Assembly: GCA_947498645.1 (NCBI GenBank)
Contig: CANMKS010000001.1
Span: 3,014,032 to 3,078,031, forward strand
DNA length: 64,000 nt
Direction of reading: 5' to 3'
DNA from: an uncultured Paracoccaceae bacterium
GTDB taxonomy: Bacteria > Pseudomonadota > Alphaproteobacteria > Rhodobacterales > Rhodobacteraceae
The position numbers and the translations under genes are program-made. Of the stretch, positions 61,434 to 64,000 are shown piece by piece. Position 1 is the stretch's first letter, and each line of letters opens with the position of its first letter. The notes under the pieces were generated by a model, which did not search any database, was not told the origin of the DNA, and worked only from the letters and a program-made list of their open reading frames with translations.

Positions 61434-61934
61434 CTAGCGAAACGGATACATCCACGCCTTGTAGTCATCCACCAGCACCTCCGCCCGTGCCCGCTCTTCT
61501 GCCGTCAGCCGTGGCGTGATCAGCTCAAGCGACTCCAGCGCGTCCGGATCCCCGCCTATTGCCGACAAGGCATACCAAAGATACGCTCTTACCATGTCGG
61601 GGGCCGGAATGCCGCGCCCGACCTCATAGTACCACCCTAACCCGGATTGTGCCCCAGGATGCCCCTTCAACGACGCGCGCAGATACCAGTCAAACGCCCG
61701 TTCGTCGTCGCGCGCCACGCCCAATCCAAGGGCGTACATGACCCCGATCAACTCTTCCGCTTCCGCATTGCCAGAGCGGGCGTAGACCTCAAAAAGGCTG
61801 CGCGCCTGCTCATATTCTCCCGCCTCCATCAGATCGCGCGCCGCTTCCATATCGGCCCGCGCAGGGGCCGCGAGGCACAGCAAAGCAATACAGATGTACG
61901 TACAGTGTATGTACGCTGTATGTACGCGATCCAT
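61434..61934 (-). CDS. SEL1-repeat secreted protein
   Basis: This 166-residue protein has a signal peptide (CIALLCLAAPARA) and SEL1/TPR-like repeats: YEQARSLFEVYARSGNAEAEELIGVMYALGLGV, then a second with HPGAQSGLGWYYEVGRGI. Such repeats mediate protein contacts. Its start at 61934 overlaps the 5' end of the divergent cytochrome c peroxidase gene by 15 bp, so the two start regions interlock. No good Shine-Dalgarno is seen. Confidence 0.78.
   Translation of the reverse strand: MDRVHTAYIHCTYICIALLCLAAPARADMEAARDLMEAGEYEQARSLFEVYARSGNAEAEELIGVMYALGLGVARDDERAFDWYLRASLKGHPGAQSGLGWYYEVGRGIPAPDMVRAYLWYALSAIGGDPDALESLELITPRLTAEERARAEVLVDDYKAWMYPFR
61895..61927. repeat. TGTACG repeats in the interlocked start region
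   Basis: A 10-bp palindrome TGTACGTACA (61895-61904) is followed by a perfect tandem repeat of TGTATGTACGC (61906-61916 and 61917-61927). These lie at the overlapping starts of the SEL1 and peroxidase genes and could be binding sites or a slippage-prone repeat. Confidence 0.6.
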
Positions 61935-63215
61935 ACAGCCCTCCTTGGGGTGATTTTCAGCGCGGGCGCTGCCGCCGCACAGGGGATTTCACCGGATGAT
62001 TACATCCCCACCGATGCGGATCAAGCCCGCATCGGGCAGCTGCTTTTTTATGATAAGATACTGTCGGGAAACAGAAATATCTCTTGCGGAACCTGCCATC
62101 ACCACGATCACGCAGGTGGCGACGGGCTGTCGCTTGGCATTGGCGAAGGCGGCGTTGGTGTCGGCCCTGAACGGACGGCAGGCACAGGGGCGGATGCGAT
62201 CCGCAAACGCATCCCGCGCAACGCGCCAAGCCTTTGGAATCTGGGGCATAATTCTGTCGAAGTGATGTTTCACGACGGCCGCCTGACCGCGTCTGATATC
62301 TACGGCAACGGCTTTGATTCACCGGCCGAAGAATGGCTGCCCCAAGGGCTCGACAATCTGGTTGCGGCACAGGCGCTTTTTCCCATGGCCGCCCAATTCG
62401 AGATGATGGGAAACCTTGGCGAAAACGACATCGTGGGCCCGGTCCACAATCGGATTGACCGGGGCTGGCCGATCATCGCCAAACGTGTGCGCACCATCCC
62501 CGCATATGGGCAGATGTTCGTGCAAGCCTTTGATCACATTGAAGAACCGGGCGACGTCACTATCGTCGACATCGGCAATGCGCTTGGCGCATTCATCATC
62601 AGCGAATGGCAATCCCATGACAGCCCCTATGATGCATGGCTGACAGGCACACCGCTGCCTGACGCTGCCGAGCGGGGCCGTCAGCTTTTCTTTACGGGTC
62701 GCTGTGCATCATGCCACGCAGGGCCGCTTTTCACCGATCAAGGCTTTCATGCGCTTGGTCTGCCTGCCTTTGGCCCCGGACGTACCCGGCGCTGGGATCA
62801 GATCTCGCGCGATGTGGGGCGTATGGCCGAAACTGACCTGCTGGAGGATGCCTATAAGTTCAGAACACCTTCATTGCGCAATGTGGCGCTCACCGCGCCC
62901 TACGGGCACAATGGCGCCTATCCGACGCTTGAGGGGATGATCCGCCACCACGCCAATCCAAGCGCCCCTTTCTGGACGCCGGAAATGGCACATCTTCCCG
63001 ACGTGCCATGGCTCGCCGCGGCTGATTTCGCGATCCGCGCGGACGCCGCCGAAATGGCCCGACAGGCCGCGGCGATTACATTGCAGCCGATGACGCTCTC
63101 CGATCAGGACATCAGCGACCTGGTTGCCTTTCTGCACGCGCTTACCGGCGAAACCGCCCTCACACGTCCCTTGGGGCGACCCCAAGAGGTGCCAAGCGGC
63201 CTGCCCGTGGATTAA
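61920..63215 (+). CDS. dihaem cytochrome c peroxidase (CCP/MauG family)
   Basis: This 431-residue periplasmic enzyme has a signal peptide (ALLGVIFSAGAAAAQG) and two CxxCH haem sites: Cys56-His60 (CGTCH) and Cys262-His266 (CASCH). It is of the CCP/MauG type that reduces H2O2 or modifies proteins. GMIRHHANPSAPFW and FRTPSLRNVALTAPYGHNG are family motifs. The ATG at 61920 is the probable start; a GTG at 61905 is possible. No Shine-Dalgarno is clear. The repeats around it may matter. Confidence 0.88.
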   Translation: MYAIHTALLGVIFSAGAAAAQGISPDDYIPTDADQARIGQLLFYDKILSGNRNISCGTCHHHDHAGGDGLSLGIGEGGVGVGPERTAGTGADAIRKRIPRNAPSLWNLGHNSVEVMFHDGRLTASDIYGNGFDSPAEEWLPQGLDNLVAAQALFPMAAQFEMMGNLGENDIVGPVHNRIDRGWPIIAKRVRTIPAYGQMFVQAFDHIEEPGDVTIVDIGNALGAFIISEWQSHDSPYDAWLTGTPLPDAAERGRQLFFTGRCASCHAGPLFTDQGFHALGLPAFGPGRTRRWDQISRDVGRMAETDLLEDAYKFRTPSLRNVALTAPYGHNGAYPTLEGMIRHHANPSAPFWTPEMAHLPDVPWLAAADFAIRADAAEMARQAAAITLQPMTLSDQDISDLVAFLHALTGETALTRPLGRPQEVPSGLPVD

Positions 63216-63216
63216 C

Positions 63217-64000
63217 TCACTCGCGCCGGATCATCACACCAAGATCGGCCACATTCGTTCCTGTGGCACCCGTCACCAGTAAATCACCGGCCTCAGCCAA
63301 GGCGGCATAGCTGTCATTGTTGGCCAGCAGCCCATCCAGATCGGTGATCCGGCCAAGCGTGCCCTGATCCACCAGCCCACCGGCGGCATCTGTCGGCCCG
63401 TCGCGCCCGTCGCTGCCGCCTTGCAAGCAGGTCCAGTCGGTCCAGCCCCGGCGCGCCGCTTCAACTGCGATCCGCAGGGCCAGTTCCTGATTGCGCCCGC
63501 CGCGCCCGTTGCCTTTCAAAACCACCGTCGTTTCGCCGCCCCAGATCGTTGTGCCAATCCGGGCCTCGTTGCAAATCCTCTGCGCGGCATCCGCCACGTC
63601 ACCCTCAACCGGGTCAAGGATCACATGGGCGTCCCTTGCCGCCGCGGCCATCGCCGCCACGCTTTTGGCATTTGATCCCACAAGAATATTGCGCGCCTTA
63701 GGCAGTGTGGGCGCGGGTTTTGCTGCCCTCAGATGCGCACGCACCACAGCCGGGACATTACCCCACAGCCCTGCCCCTTTCAGCAGGTCAATCGCATCCT
63801 CAGGCGTTCCGATTGGCCCCACCGTTGGCCCGCTCGCAATCGCGGCCAGATCGTCACCGATAACATCCGACAGGATCAGCGCCGTAACAGGCTGCGGGGC
63901 TGCATGGCGCAGGAACCCTCCGCCCTTCAGGTCAGAGAGCTGCTGACGCACGAGGTTCATCGCAGTAATATCCAATCCAGCCGCCAACAACAGCGCGTTC
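63217..64000 (-). CDS. glycerate 2-kinase (MOFRL family), N-terminus cut by the window
   Basis: The C-terminal 261 residues of a GckA-type glycerate kinase run off the window edge. The DUF4147 part shows MNLVRQQLSDLKGGGFL and ALILSDVIGDDLAAIASGPT, and the MOFRL part shows GGETTVVLKGNGRGGRNQELAL. It phosphorylates glycerate in serine-cycle or glyoxylate metabolism. Only one base separates it from the peroxidase stop. The start is beyond 64000. Confidence 0.9.
   Translation of the reverse strand, partial: NALLLAAGLDITAMNLVRQQLSDLKGGGFLRHAAPQPVTALILSDVIGDDLAAIASGPTVGPIGTPEDAIDLLKGAGLWGNVPAVVRAHLRAAKPAPTLPKARNILVGSNAKSVAAMAAAARDAHVILDPVEGDVADAAQRICNEARIGTTIWGGETTVVLKGNGRGGRNQELALRIAVEAARRGWTDWTCLQGGSDGRDGPTDAAGGLVDQGTLGRITDLDGLLANNDSYAALAEAGDLLVTGATGTNVADLGVMIRRE

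Overview
This window looks like chromosomal DNA from a marine alphaproteobacterium of the Rhodobacterales (Roseobacter group). The inference rests on roughly 60% GC coding DNA, an aerobic CO-dehydrogenase-like cox operon, a 4-bp ATGA/GTGA overlap style, several high-affinity uptake systems (TRAP, Liv-type ABC), and housekeeping neighbours (surE-pcm-nlpD-tat, dnaB, radA-cvpA-purF) typical of that order. Housekeeping genes (dnaB, pyrC, pyrE, purF, radA, alr, tatABC, dusA) argue for a chromosome rather than a plasmid. I see no rRNA, tRNA, CRISPR array, insertion sequence or integrase.

Layout. (1) 1-8432, minus strand: a molybdenum hydroxylase operon reading MoxR ATPase, CoxE, XdhC/CoxI, molybdopterin-binding protein, coxS, coxL, coxM, then the start of a secreted protein that leaves the window. 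The large subunit carries AYRGAGR, so it is a form II (CODH-like) enzyme, not a proven CO dehydrogenase. (2) 8544-19637: glutaryl-CoA dehydrogenase, two small proteins, pyrC, pyrE, dnaB with DnaA-box-like sequences upstream, a fatty acid hydroxylase, alr, a PqiA-like protein, aqpZ, radA and cvpA. (3) 19819-28100: purF, an ArsC-like protein, a PilP-like small protein, an SDR, surE-pcm-nlpD, then convergently the tatA-tatB-tatC-DUF815 operon. (4) 28308-31631: a WYL regulator, a 2OG dioxygenase, dusA, a broken small gene, an entericidin-like lipoprotein and a 24-residue membrane peptide.

(5) 32007-35276: a three-gene membrane cassette (HAD-UbiA fusion, SMR-type transporter, GT-C type glycosyltransferase) that looks like a lipid-linked sugar donor, flippase and transferase set. 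(6) 35342-37977: a response regulator and a PAS hybrid histidine kinase. (7) 38143-46632: an acyl-CoA ligase, a complete Liv-type ABC importer and a PaaK-like ligase in one operon, interrupted by an AT-richer 73-residue membrane protein with a cytochrome-oxidase-like HDTYYV motif. (8) 46746-50436: a DUF1800/DUF1501 pair and a small secreted protein.

(9) 50433-58254: a GntR-controlled catabolic island with a Gfo/Idh/MocA oxidoreductase, an LLM flavin monooxygenase, an aldo/keto reductase, a flavin reductase and a TRAP transporter. The monooxygenase, aldo/keto reductase and flavin reductase match the enzyme classes of the sulfoquinovose monooxygenase (sulfo-SMO) pathway, here coupled to a TRAP carrier instead of an ABC importer. 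This is my best candidate for an undescribed variant system. (10) 58462-64000: Nudix hydrolase, phosphate permease, a secreted GH24 lysozyme, and a SEL1-repeat protein that overlaps head to head with a dihaem cytochrome c peroxidase, then a glycerate 2-kinase cut by the window edge.

Short intergenic repeats recur. One is a GATATTT..GAACAAAAGAAG element (three copies). Another is a family of AT-rich tandem palindromes (two clear sites). A perfect 26-bp palindrome sits between convergent nlpD and the DUF815 gene.
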